Assembly (NCBI GenBank): GCA_024403485.1
Contig: JAKSRT010000009.1
Coordinates: 1 to 40,855 of the forward strand
Length of the DNA stretch: 40,855 nucleotides
Reading direction: 5' to 3'
Origin: Lachnospiraceae bacterium
GTDB taxonomy: Bacteria > Bacillota > Clostridia > Lachnospirales > Lachnospiraceae
The notes under the pieces were generated by a model that was given only the letters and a program-made list of their open reading frames with translations, did no database searches and was not told the DNA's origin. Position 1 is the first letter of the stretch, and each line of letters starts with the position of its first letter. A program made the position numbers and the translations under genes. Shown here piece by piece: positions 34,337-40,855 of this stretch.

Positions 34337-35596
34337 TTAATGTCCCAATTTATCATGAATGCACTCTAATGCCGCATCAAGCTGAGTATCAATCTTATCA
34401 TCACTGTAATAAAGATCCGCATCCAGATCAACTTCTATATCAGGTGCAATACCTTTCTTGTGAATACATTCGCCGTTAGGCGTAAAATAACTGCTTGTTG
34501 TAATCTTTAAGCCGGTACCGTCACCAAGCGAATAAATCTGCTGAACAATACCTTTACCGAATGTATTTTTACCCACAATAGTGCCTTTACCGTAATCTCT
34601 TATAGCACCGGTCATAAGCTCTGATGCACTGGCACTATATTCATTGACAAGAACCACCAGCGGGATTTCGATGGGGTGTTTTCCCTTTCCCTTATAGTCC
34701 TCACGATTGCCGTATTTATCAACCGTATAGGTTATTGTTCCCTCGGGAAGAATATATTCACAAATACCTACTACTGTATCAAGATTTCCGCCCGGATTGC
34801 TTCTAAGGTCTAAAATTAAAGCTTCCATGCCCTGCTTATTCAAGTCATCATAAGCCTCTTTAAACTGTTCGAGAGTAACCTCATCAAACTCGGTTATCTG
34901 AAGGTAACCTATCTTATCCTCTTTCATTTCATAAATAACGGTAGGCGTTTCAATCTTTCCACGTGTTACCGTTATATCAAGATAATCACTTTCACCTTCA
35001 CGAATAATTGTTATAACAACATCCGTATCTATAGGACCCTTTATGAGGTTAGTAACCTCAGTAAGAGTCATACCGCTGATTTCGGTTCCGTCTACAGCAA
35101 AAATAAAATCCCCATCTCTTATACCGGCTTTTTGAGCAGGTGACTTTTCAAAAACACCTGAGAACATAGGAAGATTTCTTGTTTCATCCATTGTTACATA
35201 CGAACCGACACCATAATATATCCCTTCACTCTCCTCAAAAAGGGCCGCCAGTTCTTCTTTTGTATAATAAACGGTATAAGGATCATCCATGGAATTAAGA
35301 ACTGCAGCATATATATCTTCCTGCATCTTCTCTACATCCACATCTTCTTCAAAGTAAAAATAATTATCTATATATTTGTAGATTTTTTCTACCTTTGTAG
35401 CCACATCTGAGTTAATAACCGTTCCGTCAGCAGAGATACTGTTTCCCCCGCTATTTTTTAATATATTGGAATAGTGTTTTGCCTGACTCGAAATTAATAT
35501 ACATGAAGCAATGGTCATAATAAGCGTTGCAACTACTACTCCGGCAATTATTCCTCCCCAAAAGGATTTTCTTTTTTCTTTCTTTAAAGCTTCCAT
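34337..35596 (-). CDS. S41-family C-terminal processing protease (CtpA) with PDZ domain
   Basis: A 419-residue membrane-anchored serine protease. One N-terminal helix (GGIIAGVVVATLIMTIASCILI) is followed by a helical segment, a PDZ domain (SPAQKAGIRDGDFIFAVDGTEISGMTL) and the protease domain with LILDLRSNPGGNLDTV. The Ser/Lys pair lies in NEYSASASELMTGA (Ser near residue 318) and VGKNTFGKGIVQQ (Lys about 25 residues later). CtpA enzymes trim or degrade cell-wall hydrolases. Here it follows an M23 endopeptidase by 34 bases, which suggests it matures or destroys that hydrolase. It is last in the operon. Confidence 0.94.
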   Translation of the reverse strand: MEALKKEKRKSFWGGIIAGVVVATLIMTIASCILISSQAKHYSNILKNSGGNSISADGTVINSDVATKVEKIYKYIDNYFYFEEDVDVEKMQEDIYAAVLNSMDDPYTVYYTKEELAALFEESEGIYYGVGSYVTMDETRNLPMFSGVFEKSPAQKAGIRDGDFIFAVDGTEISGMTLTEVTNLIKGPIDTDVVITIIREGESDYLDITVTRGKIETPTVIYEMKEDKIGYLQITEFDEVTLEQFKEAYDDLNKQGMEALILDLRSNPGGNLDTVVGICEYILPEGTITYTVDKYGNREDYKGKGKHPIEIPLVVLVNEYSASASELMTGAIRDYGKGTIVGKNTFGKGIVQQIYSLGDGTGLKITTSSYFTPNGECIHKKGIAPDIEVDLDADLYYSDDKIDTQLDAALECIHDKLGH

Positions 35597-35630
35597 ATTT
35601 CTTCTCCAACTTCATGGAAACTGTTTGGGA

Positions 35631-36887
35631 TTAGCCCAAATAATTCCAAGGACTTACATATGTTCCGTTCAGACGAACGGTAAAGTGCAGATGGTTACCG
35701 GTTGAACTTCCGGTGGTACCCACTGCAGCTATTTTTTCGCCTCTTACCACCACTGTTCCGGGACTTACATACAGTTTACTGGCATGCATATATATGGTAA
35801 ACAACCCATCGCCGTGATCAATCATGACATAATTTCCCATTGACCAGTTATAAGTAGCCGCCACAACCACGCCGTCATAAGCGGCTAAAATCGGGCTTCC
35901 CGCAGGGGCACCCATATCCAAACCACTATGGAATTCGGATTTACCGGAAAAAGGATTGCTTCTCCATCCGAATTCTTCGGTAATACGAATATATTGAGGA
36001 CACGGCCACGCAAATACACCACCGTCATAGGTCACTTTGTTTGCAGCTGCGGCCAAAGCTTTCTTTTCTTCAAGAATAGCTGCTTCCAATGCTTCTATTG
36101 CTGAAACTTCTGCTGCATATGCAGCTTCCGCACTGTTAATATCAGCTTGTGCCTGACTGATTTGTTTATTGTAATTTGCCAGCTCGGTTTCTTTTTCGGC
36201 CAACATAACTTCTAAAGTTTCTTCTTCACTTTCAGCCGTCACCTTGGCTTCATCGAGGGCTTCCTTGTCAGCCTCTAAATTAGCTTTGCAAAGTTCCGTC
36301 CATTCTCTGGTGGCTCTGTATTCTTCGAGACATTTCTTTTCATAAGCTTCGAGCTGATCCACATAGCTGGCTTTTGTCAAAAAATCACTGAAAGATTTGG
36401 CATCAAGCATTATCTCAAGGTAGAATGAATCACCCTGCTCATACATGAACTTAATCTGGTCTTTCATTGCCTGATACTGCTTTTCTTCAGTTTCTATTGC
36501 TATGCGAAGATCTTCGGTTGCCACTTCAATTTCAACTTCTTTTTCAGCAATAAGCGTGTTAAGTTCTTCGATATGATTATTTAATTCTTCAATCTGCTCA
36601 TCAAGCTTTGATATATATGCAGCTACATCGGCTTTTAAGCCCTCCAATTCCTTCTTAAGTTTCTTGGAGTCCGAAATACTTGATTGCAGTTTCTTCTTTA
36701 ACGCTTCGGATTCTTTAATCTGTTCCTGCTTTTCGCGAATACTGTCATTGGTCAAAGTACCGGATGAAGTATTTCCCGCATAAGCCTTAGGTACCGATAA
36801 TCCCAGTGAAAGACAAAAAATCAATACTATTGTTAATGCTCTTTTTACTTTTGATTTAGTTTTACGGCTTACTTTGATTTTATACAT
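35631..36887 (-). CDS. Secreted coiled-coil M23 (LytM) endopeptidase, EnvC-like
   Basis: A 418-residue secreted protein. Signal peptide ALTIVLIFCLSLGLSVPKAYA, then a 230-residue coiled coil rich in Glu/Lys/Leu/Ala (residues about 45-290), and a C-terminal LytM domain. The metal ligands are intact: EFHSGLDMG (His and Asp) and GNHLHFTV (His), with IYMHAS between. E. coli EnvC lacks such ligands and only activates amidases, so this protein is probably a true endopeptidase. The coiled coil is the part expected to contact FtsX, whose gene ends 24 bases upstream; FtsEX-driven control of cell-separating hydrolysis is the likely role (as with PcsB or CwlO elsewhere). Confidence 0.92.
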   Translation of the reverse strand: MYKIKVSRKTKSKVKRALTIVLIFCLSLGLSVPKAYAGNTSSGTLTNDSIREKQEQIKESEALKKKLQSSISDSKKLKKELEGLKADVAAYISKLDEQIEELNNHIEELNTLIAEKEVEIEVATEDLRIAIETEEKQYQAMKDQIKFMYEQGDSFYLEIMLDAKSFSDFLTKASYVDQLEAYEKKCLEEYRATREWTELCKANLEADKEALDEAKVTAESEEETLEVMLAEKETELANYNKQISQAQADINSAEAAYAAEVSAIEALEAAILEEKKALAAAANKVTYDGGVFAWPCPQYIRITEEFGWRSNPFSGKSEFHSGLDMGAPAGSPILAAYDGVVVAATYNWSMGNYVMIDHGDGLFTIYMHASKLYVSPGTVVVRGEKIAAVGTTGSSTGNHLHFTVRLNGTYVSPWNYLG

Positions 36888-36911
36888 CTAAGCTCCCAAA
36901 CAAATAAAATT

Positions 36912-37808
36912 TTATACATGAAGATGCTTTCTGACAGTTGAAAAGCTTCCGAAAAAGCCTATTCCCACACCGATTATCAAGGATATAGGAACCAATGTTT
37001 TATAAATAGCCTCAATGGTAAGGAAATTGAGAAGTGATGACAAAACCGAAAACTGTCCTGTCACAAACTCAATTGCCTTGTTATAGAGAAAATAGATAAG
37101 GCCAAGAGGAAGCGCAGCTCCGATAAATCCGATAAGCATACCTTCAATTACAAAGGGTGCTCTTACAAAAAAGTCAGTGGCCCCGATATATTTCATAATA
37201 CTGATTTCTTCTTTACGAACGGAAATACCAATCATAACCGTATTGCTTATAAGGAATACCGAAACCGCAAAAAGAATCAAAATAATACCTGCCGAAACAT
37301 ATCCCACAAGTTTATTTACACCGTCCAATGTCATGGCTGTAAGTTCGCTTCTTTTAACCTCTCTTACACCGTCCACGGATTCCAAAAAAGAAACCAGGGA
37401 ACTCTGCATTGAAACATCGCTAAGATATATCTCATAGTTTGCGGAATCCGCAAGAGGGTTTTCAAGAAATCCTTCACTGTATTCACCAAGATAGTCCTCT
37501 TTAAAGCTGTCCCAGGCTGCATCGGCAGAAACAAAATTAATATCCGAAACTTCTGCACGCTTACGTATAATCTCACCAATTTCATCGATACGTTTATCCG
37601 TTATGCCCTCGTCAAAGAATACTACAACGCAAACTCCTTCTTCAGCTGTTTTTACGATATTTTGGAAGTTGGCCAAAACCGCATAGAAAATGCCAAAAAG
37701 AAAAAGACAGGCAGCTATAGTAGCTATGGAAGCAAGCGAAAATAATTTGTTTCTGAAAATATTTTTAATACCCTGCCAGAGAGTATAAAACAATGTACTA
37801 ATCTTCAT
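36912..37808 (-). CDS. ftsX: Cell division ABC transporter permease FtsX
   Basis: A 298-residue permease with four membrane helices: one near residue 25 (LFSLASIATIAACLFLFGIF), then a large extracellular loop of about 130 residues, and three helices in the C-terminal half (LVGYVSAGIILILFAVSVFLISN; FVIEGMLIGFIGAALPLGLIYF; VPISLIIGVGIGFFGSF). The RKEEISIMKYIGATDFFVRAPF segment is the coupling region typical of FtsX. Its start overlaps the end of ftsE by 11 bases. The loop should bind the adjacent M23 protein. Confidence 0.96.
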   Translation of the reverse strand: MKISTLFYTLWQGIKNIFRNKLFSLASIATIAACLFLFGIFYAVLANFQNIVKTAEEGVCVVVFFDEGITDKRIDEIGEIIRKRAEVSDINFVSADAAWDSFKEDYLGEYSEGFLENPLADSANYEIYLSDVSMQSSLVSFLESVDGVREVKRSELTAMTLDGVNKLVGYVSAGIILILFAVSVFLISNTVMIGISVRKEEISIMKYIGATDFFVRAPFVIEGMLIGFIGAALPLGLIYFLYNKAIEFVTGQFSVLSSLLNFLTIEAIYKTLVPISLIIGVGIGFFGSFSTVRKHLHV

Positions 37809-38526
37809 CGATATACACCCCGTTCTCCTGATCGCTGATTATTACACCCTTGTTAAGGGTAATAACTCGCTTACTCATAGAATTAACGATATTTTTATCG
37901 TGAGTTACCATGATAATGGTAGTGCCTGCTGCATTTATTTCTTCAAACAATGACATAATTTCCGCGGAAGTTTTGGGATCGAGGTTACCTGTGGGCTCAT
38001 CGGCAAGGAGAATTGTAGGCTTGTTAACCAAAGCTCTTGCAATGGCTACTCTTTGCTGTTCGCCACCCGAAAGCTGATTGGGCCTAACTCTGTATTTTCC
38101 GGCAAGTCCGACCGTCGCAAGCACAGTAGGTACATTTCTTCTGATTTCACGACCGGGCGTCTGGATAATACGCTGTGCAAATGCAACATTTTCGTAAACA
38201 TTTCTGTCTTTCAAGAGTCTGAAATCCTGGAATACCACACCGATATTTCTTCTGTATTTAGGTACTTTTCTGTGCGGAAGTCTTTTAAGATCATGATTTA
38301 ATACATAAATATTACCTTCCGTAGGTGAAAGTTCCTTCAAAAGAAGCTTCGTGAATGTAGACTTACCCGAACCGGACTCACCTACAACGAATACAAACTC
38401 ACCCTTTTTAATTGTCAGGCTGACATCTTCAAGTGCATGTGCATTATTATCTTTATATATTTTCGTAACATGGTCCAGTACGATGGCTTCATCGTCTTCC
38501 ATGTATCTTCTTCTACGTCTGGGCAT
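37798..38526 (-). CDS. ftsE: Cell division ATP-binding protein FtsE
   Basis: A 242-residue ABC ATPase with Walker [16 protein letters not shown]-loop VFQDFRLL, signature [15 protein letters not shown], Walker [13 protein letters not shown] and the H-loop VTHD. It has a short basic extension before the ABC domain ([13 protein letters not shown]). The ATG overlaps the stop of the upstream regulator gene (TAATG), an unusual coupling of a cell-division ATPase to a PucR-type regulator. Confidence 0.97.
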   Translation of the reverse strand: MPRRRRRYMEDDEAIVLDHVTKIYKDNNAHALEDVSLTIKKGEFVFVVGESGSGKSTFTKLLLKELSPTEGNIYVLNHDLKRLPHRKVPKYRRNIGVVFQDFRLLKDRNVYENVAFAQRIIQTPGREIRRNVPTVLATVGLAGKYRVRPNQLSGGEQQRVAIARALVNKPTILLADEPTGNLDPKTSAEIMSLFEEINAAGTTIIMVTHDKNIVNSMSKRVITLNKGVIISDQENGVYIDED

Positions 38527-39611
38527 TATTTTTCTGTCTCCATATACTTCATGTATTTAACTACCATAAGAGCAATTTTAAAGGTAATAGCATCTTCAAA
38601 TACTCTAAGGTCAAGACCTGTAGACTTTTGAAGTTTATCAAGTCTGTATACAAGAGTATTTCTGTGAATGTATAACTGACGGGAGGTCTCCGATACATTA
38701 AGACTGTTTTCAAAGAAACGCATAATTGTATCAAGAGTCTCTTCTTCAAAATCATCAGGACTCTTTCCTCCGAAAATTTCTTTGATGAACATCTTGCAAA
38801 GAGGGAGAGGAAGCTGATAAATAAGTCGTCCTATTCCAAGTTCCGAATAAGCAACGATGTCTCTTTCGGTAAAGAAAATCTTTCCAACATCCATCGCCAT
38901 CTTCGCTTCTTTGTAAGAACGGCTTACCTCTTTAATTTCTCCAACCGCTGTTCCGTATGCAATATGGACATTGGCATTTCCTTCTTTTTCAAGAGTAGTG
39001 ATAATTGCTCTTGCAGCCTTTTCAACCTCTCTGTCATAATCGTTGTCTTCTATTTCTTTAACTACGATTACATCGCTTTCATCTACAGCTGTAATGAAAT
39101 CATCTGAGTTGGAACCAAAATGTGTTCTTACGCTTTCAAGAACATTGAAATCTTTATGATTGTCGGTTTCGATAATCATTACCACTCTTTTGGCTTCCGG
39201 AGTAATATGCAATTTTTTGGCGCGGCTGTATATATCAACCAAAAGCAGGTTGTCCAAAAGAAGGTTTTTAACAAAATTATCTCTGTCAAAGCGTTCCTTG
39301 TATGCCACCATCAGATTCTGAATCTGAAAAGCAACCATTTTACCGATCATGTACACATCCTCACCTGTTCCGCAGGCAATAAGAATATATTCGGGAGTGT
39401 TTTCATCGTAAATTTTGAAGTAGAGATAACCCTGAATCTCCTGATAGTCAGCCGGAGACTGAGCAAATTCCCTGGCCTGTCTCGATACATCGTTAAGTCC
39501 GGTTGTGGTTGATACAACCTCTCTGCCTTCAGTGTCCACCACGCAAAGTTCAACTCTTGAAATGGCTTTTAATCCGTCAATGGTATTTTGTAAAACCTGG
39601 TTTGATATCAT
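38526..39611 (-). CDS. PucR/CdaR-type transcriptional regulator
   Basis: A 361-residue regulator. The N-terminal half starts MISNQVLQNTIDGLKAISR and looks like the putative sugar-diacid-recognition domain (VDTEGREVVSTT, FAQSPADYQEIQGYLYFKIYD, AFQIQNLMVAYKERF). A GGDEF-like middle domain follows. The C-terminal helix-turn-helix is typical of PucR_C/HTH_30: FFENSLNVSETSRQLYIHRNTLVYRLDKLQKSTGLDLRVFED is its core. I chose ATG 39611 with GAGGA eight bases upstream over a GTG at 39638. Classic members sense glycerate or related acids; the co-transcription with ftsEX suggests a wall- or growth-related signal here. Confidence 0.88.
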   Translation of the reverse strand: MISNQVLQNTIDGLKAISRVELCVVDTEGREVVSTTTGLNDVSRQAREFAQSPADYQEIQGYLYFKIYDENTPEYILIACGTGEDVYMIGKMVAFQIQNLMVAYKERFDRDNFVKNLLLDNLLLVDIYSRAKKLHITPEAKRVVMIIETDNHKDFNVLESVRTHFGSNSDDFITAVDESDVIVVKEIEDNDYDREVEKAARAIITTLEKEGNANVHIAYGTAVGEIKEVSRSYKEAKMAMDVGKIFFTERDIVAYSELGIGRLIYQLPLPLCKMFIKEIFGGKSPDDFEEETLDTIMRFFENSLNVSETSRQLYIHRNTLVYRLDKLQKSTGLDLRVFEDAITFKIALMVVKYMKYMETEK

Positions 39612-39928
39612 ATAGTCGTCCTCACTAGTAATTTTCACTACACTTTTGCGCCAAAAATCATAGTCTATTTTTCCAATGTAAGTATTATTTTATAACAATT
39701 TACTCATATTTTCCATATAGAATTTATGTTTTTTATGCAATTTTTTGAGTATTACCGAGTTAATAACATATTTTCTGCATTAAAAAATAAACAAAAAAAC
39801 ACAAAAAGAACCATCGACAGCATAACTATAGCGCTCAAAAATGTTCTTTTTGTGTATATTTTACAAATACTTATGTGAATTTTATCCAAATCAGCAAACA
39901 AAAATTGTTGTTTTTGACAACAGTAAAC
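39612..39928 (-). other. Upstream region of the regulator-ftsEX operon
   Basis: This 317-base stretch has no gene. It holds the terminator of the CvfB-like gene (39799-39855) and a very AT-rich leader (39640-39790) that must contain the operon promoter. Several TATAAA/TAAAAT-like and TTGCAT/TTGTTA-like words occur, but no pair is convincing. Confidence 0.5.
39799..39855 (-). terminator. AT-rich intrinsic terminator after the CvfB-like gene
   Basis: Minus strand: ACACAAAAAGAAC (39843-39855 complement) pairs with GTTCTTTTTGTGT (39799-39811 complement), a perfect 13-base-pair stem around a 31-base loop, directly followed by TTTTTTG. The loop is long for a terminator and contains GCGC and AGCAT words. 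Confidence 0.72.
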
Positions 39929-40774
39929 CTACTTTTTAATCAGTCTTATTTTGTTGTTTTCCGTTATTTCAATAATTCTGTTTTTATATAGATTTCCAAC
40001 TGCTTTCTTAAACTCATTCTTGCTCATTCCCGTTTCTCTTTTGATTACCTCCGGTGAAGCCTTGTCGGTAAAAGGCAGAACTCCGTCATAGGCATTAATG
40101 ATATCAAGAACTGTTCTGGCATCACTTTCGATTTGAATATATGCCTTTTCACGAATGCTTAAATTAATCTTACCGTCTTCACGAACAGAAATAACCCTGG
40201 CAGAAACGCAGTCGCCGATATCCACTTTCCCATAAAGCTCTTTTTGCGGAATAAGTCCTTGATACTTATCATCTATGGCAACAAAGGCACCGAAATTGTC
40301 GCTGGTCTGGTAAACTGTACCGGTTACTCTGTCATCTTTTTTTATATTTTCAGCCGTGCTCAAATAAGGATATACATTCATGGTGGCCGCTATACGACCT
40401 GATTTATCTATATAAGGTGCAACCAAAACTTCTTCGCCGGCCTTAACCCGTTTTGTCTGTTCAGCGAAGGGAAGCAATAATTCCTTTTCAAGTCCCCAAT
40501 CCAAAAAAGCACCGATTTTTCCCACCTCAGATACCGTAAGTCTTCCAACCTGATGCAATGTAAGTTTCGGTTCGTTGGTAGTTGCAATTAAACGGTCCTT
40601 AGAATCTCTGTAAACAAAAACCTTAACCCCGTTTCCGTATTTAATTCCTTCGGGAACCTGCTTTTTAGGCAAAAGAACATGTTCAGAAGCTTCGGTGACG
40701 TCTTCTTTTAAATAAACACCGAATTCTACTTCCTTTTCAAGATAAAGAGTCTGATATTCTGCGATTTTAATCAT
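39929..40774 (-). CDS. CvfB-like S1-domain RNA-binding protein
   Basis: A 281-residue soluble protein with the CvfB/YitL layout: repeated S1-type beta-barrels (VGRLTVSEVGKIGAFLDWGLEKELLLPFAEQ; GTVYQTSDNFGAFVAIDDKYQGLIPQKE, about residues 65-220) and a C-terminal winged-helix (ASPEVIKRETGMSKNEFKKAVGNLYKNRII). CvfB affects RNA metabolism and virulence gene expression in staphylococci. I place the start at ATG 40774; the longer frame starts at a TTG that overlaps the GAGG site (40788-40792 region). It is a single-gene unit with a terminator after it and a group II intron end directly before it. Confidence 0.88.
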   Translation of the reverse strand: MIKIAEYQTLYLEKEVEFGVYLKEDVTEASEHVLLPKKQVPEGIKYGNGVKVFVYRDSKDRLIATTNEPKLTLHQVGRLTVSEVGKIGAFLDWGLEKELLLPFAEQTKRVKAGEEVLVAPYIDKSGRIAATMNVYPYLSTAENIKKDDRVTGTVYQTSDNFGAFVAIDDKYQGLIPQKELYGKVDIGDCVSARVISVREDGKINLSIREKAYIQIESDARTVLDIINAYDGVLPFTDKASPEVIKRETGMSKNEFKKAVGNLYKNRIIEITENNKIRLIKK

Positions 40775-40801
40775 AAGTTTTTCCGTCCTCAATTATAATG
40801 A

Positions 40802-40855
40802 ATCGAGTAGGAGAAATTCCTCTTCACGAGGAATTTCGACCTCTCACACCACCGT
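40802..40855 (-). mobile_element. 3' end of a group II intron (domain VI), partial
   Basis: Minus strand reading from the window edge: ACGGTGGTGTGAGAGGTCG, then a perfect 10-base-pair hairpin GAAATTCCTC/GAGGAATTTC with loop GTGAA (40813-40837), then TCCTACTCGATT. GAGAGG pairs with CCT-A-CTC leaving one bulged A at 40808, seven or eight bases from the 3' end AT(T). This is the domain VI branch-point geometry, and ACGGTG at the edge would be the 3' strand of domain V. The rest of the intron and any reverse transcriptase would lie beyond base 40855. The insertion point is about 25 bases before the CvfB-like start codon. Confidence 0.65.

Overview
The window looks like a chromosome segment of a flagellated Gram-positive clostridium, most likely a member of the Lachnospiraceae (Butyrivibrio/Roseburia-type). 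I base this on gene content and order: an mbl-flhO-flhP-flgJ block, comFC next to yvyF, cdaA-cdaR, ftsEX followed by an M23 peptidase and a CtpA protease, AGGAGG-type ribosome binding sites, a moderately AT-rich base composition, and a Gram-positive LexA box. No database was searched. No rRNA, tRNA or CRISPR array was seen.

Layout. 1-3021 (+): the end of a surface-polysaccharide-type cluster: the C-terminus of an AMP-forming ligase, a GNAT acetyltransferase, a GT52-like glycosyltransferase, an acyl carrier protein and an AAC(3)-family acyltransferase, closed by a bidirectional terminator. 3087-10432 (-): a compact operon recD2-comFC-yvyF-two unknown membrane proteins-cdaA-cdaR (DNA repair/uptake, a flagellar-operon protein, and c-di-AMP synthesis with its regulator). 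10507-13762 (-): mbl, flhO(flgF-like), flhP(flgG-like), a 256-base repeat-filled gap, then flgJ with its terminator. 13972-21983 (-): a frameshifted MBOAT acyltransferase, an SGNH-like partner, uvrB and uvrA, apparently read from a promoter with a LexA box at 22121-22134. 22259-22660 (-): a small lipoprotein. 22794-24359 (+): a GT-C-type membrane glycosyltransferase, convergent with the next operon.

24453-34190 (-): the most interesting block, a six-gene operon coding for alanine racemase, an ATP-grasp ligase, an asparagine-synthase-type amidotransferase, an EctB-like diaminobutyrate aminotransferase, a divergent MurE-like ligase, and a fusion of a GT-C glycosyltransferase with an acyltransferase-3 domain. 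Together these could make an unusual amino acid (2,4-diaminobutyrate), make a D-amino acid, ligate and amidate them on a muropeptide-like acceptor, and modify or export a glycan. I propose it as an undescribed cell-wall or peptide-conjugate modification pathway; this is inference from family membership and gene order.

34337-39611 (-): a PucR/CdaR-type regulator, ftsE, ftsX, a coiled-coil M23 endopeptidase and a CtpA-type protease, i.e. a cell-separation/peptidoglycan-hydrolysis operon. 39929-40774 (-): a CvfB-like S1-domain protein. 40802-40855 (-): the 3' end of what looks like a group II intron (domain VI with a bulged branch-point A), cut by the window edge.
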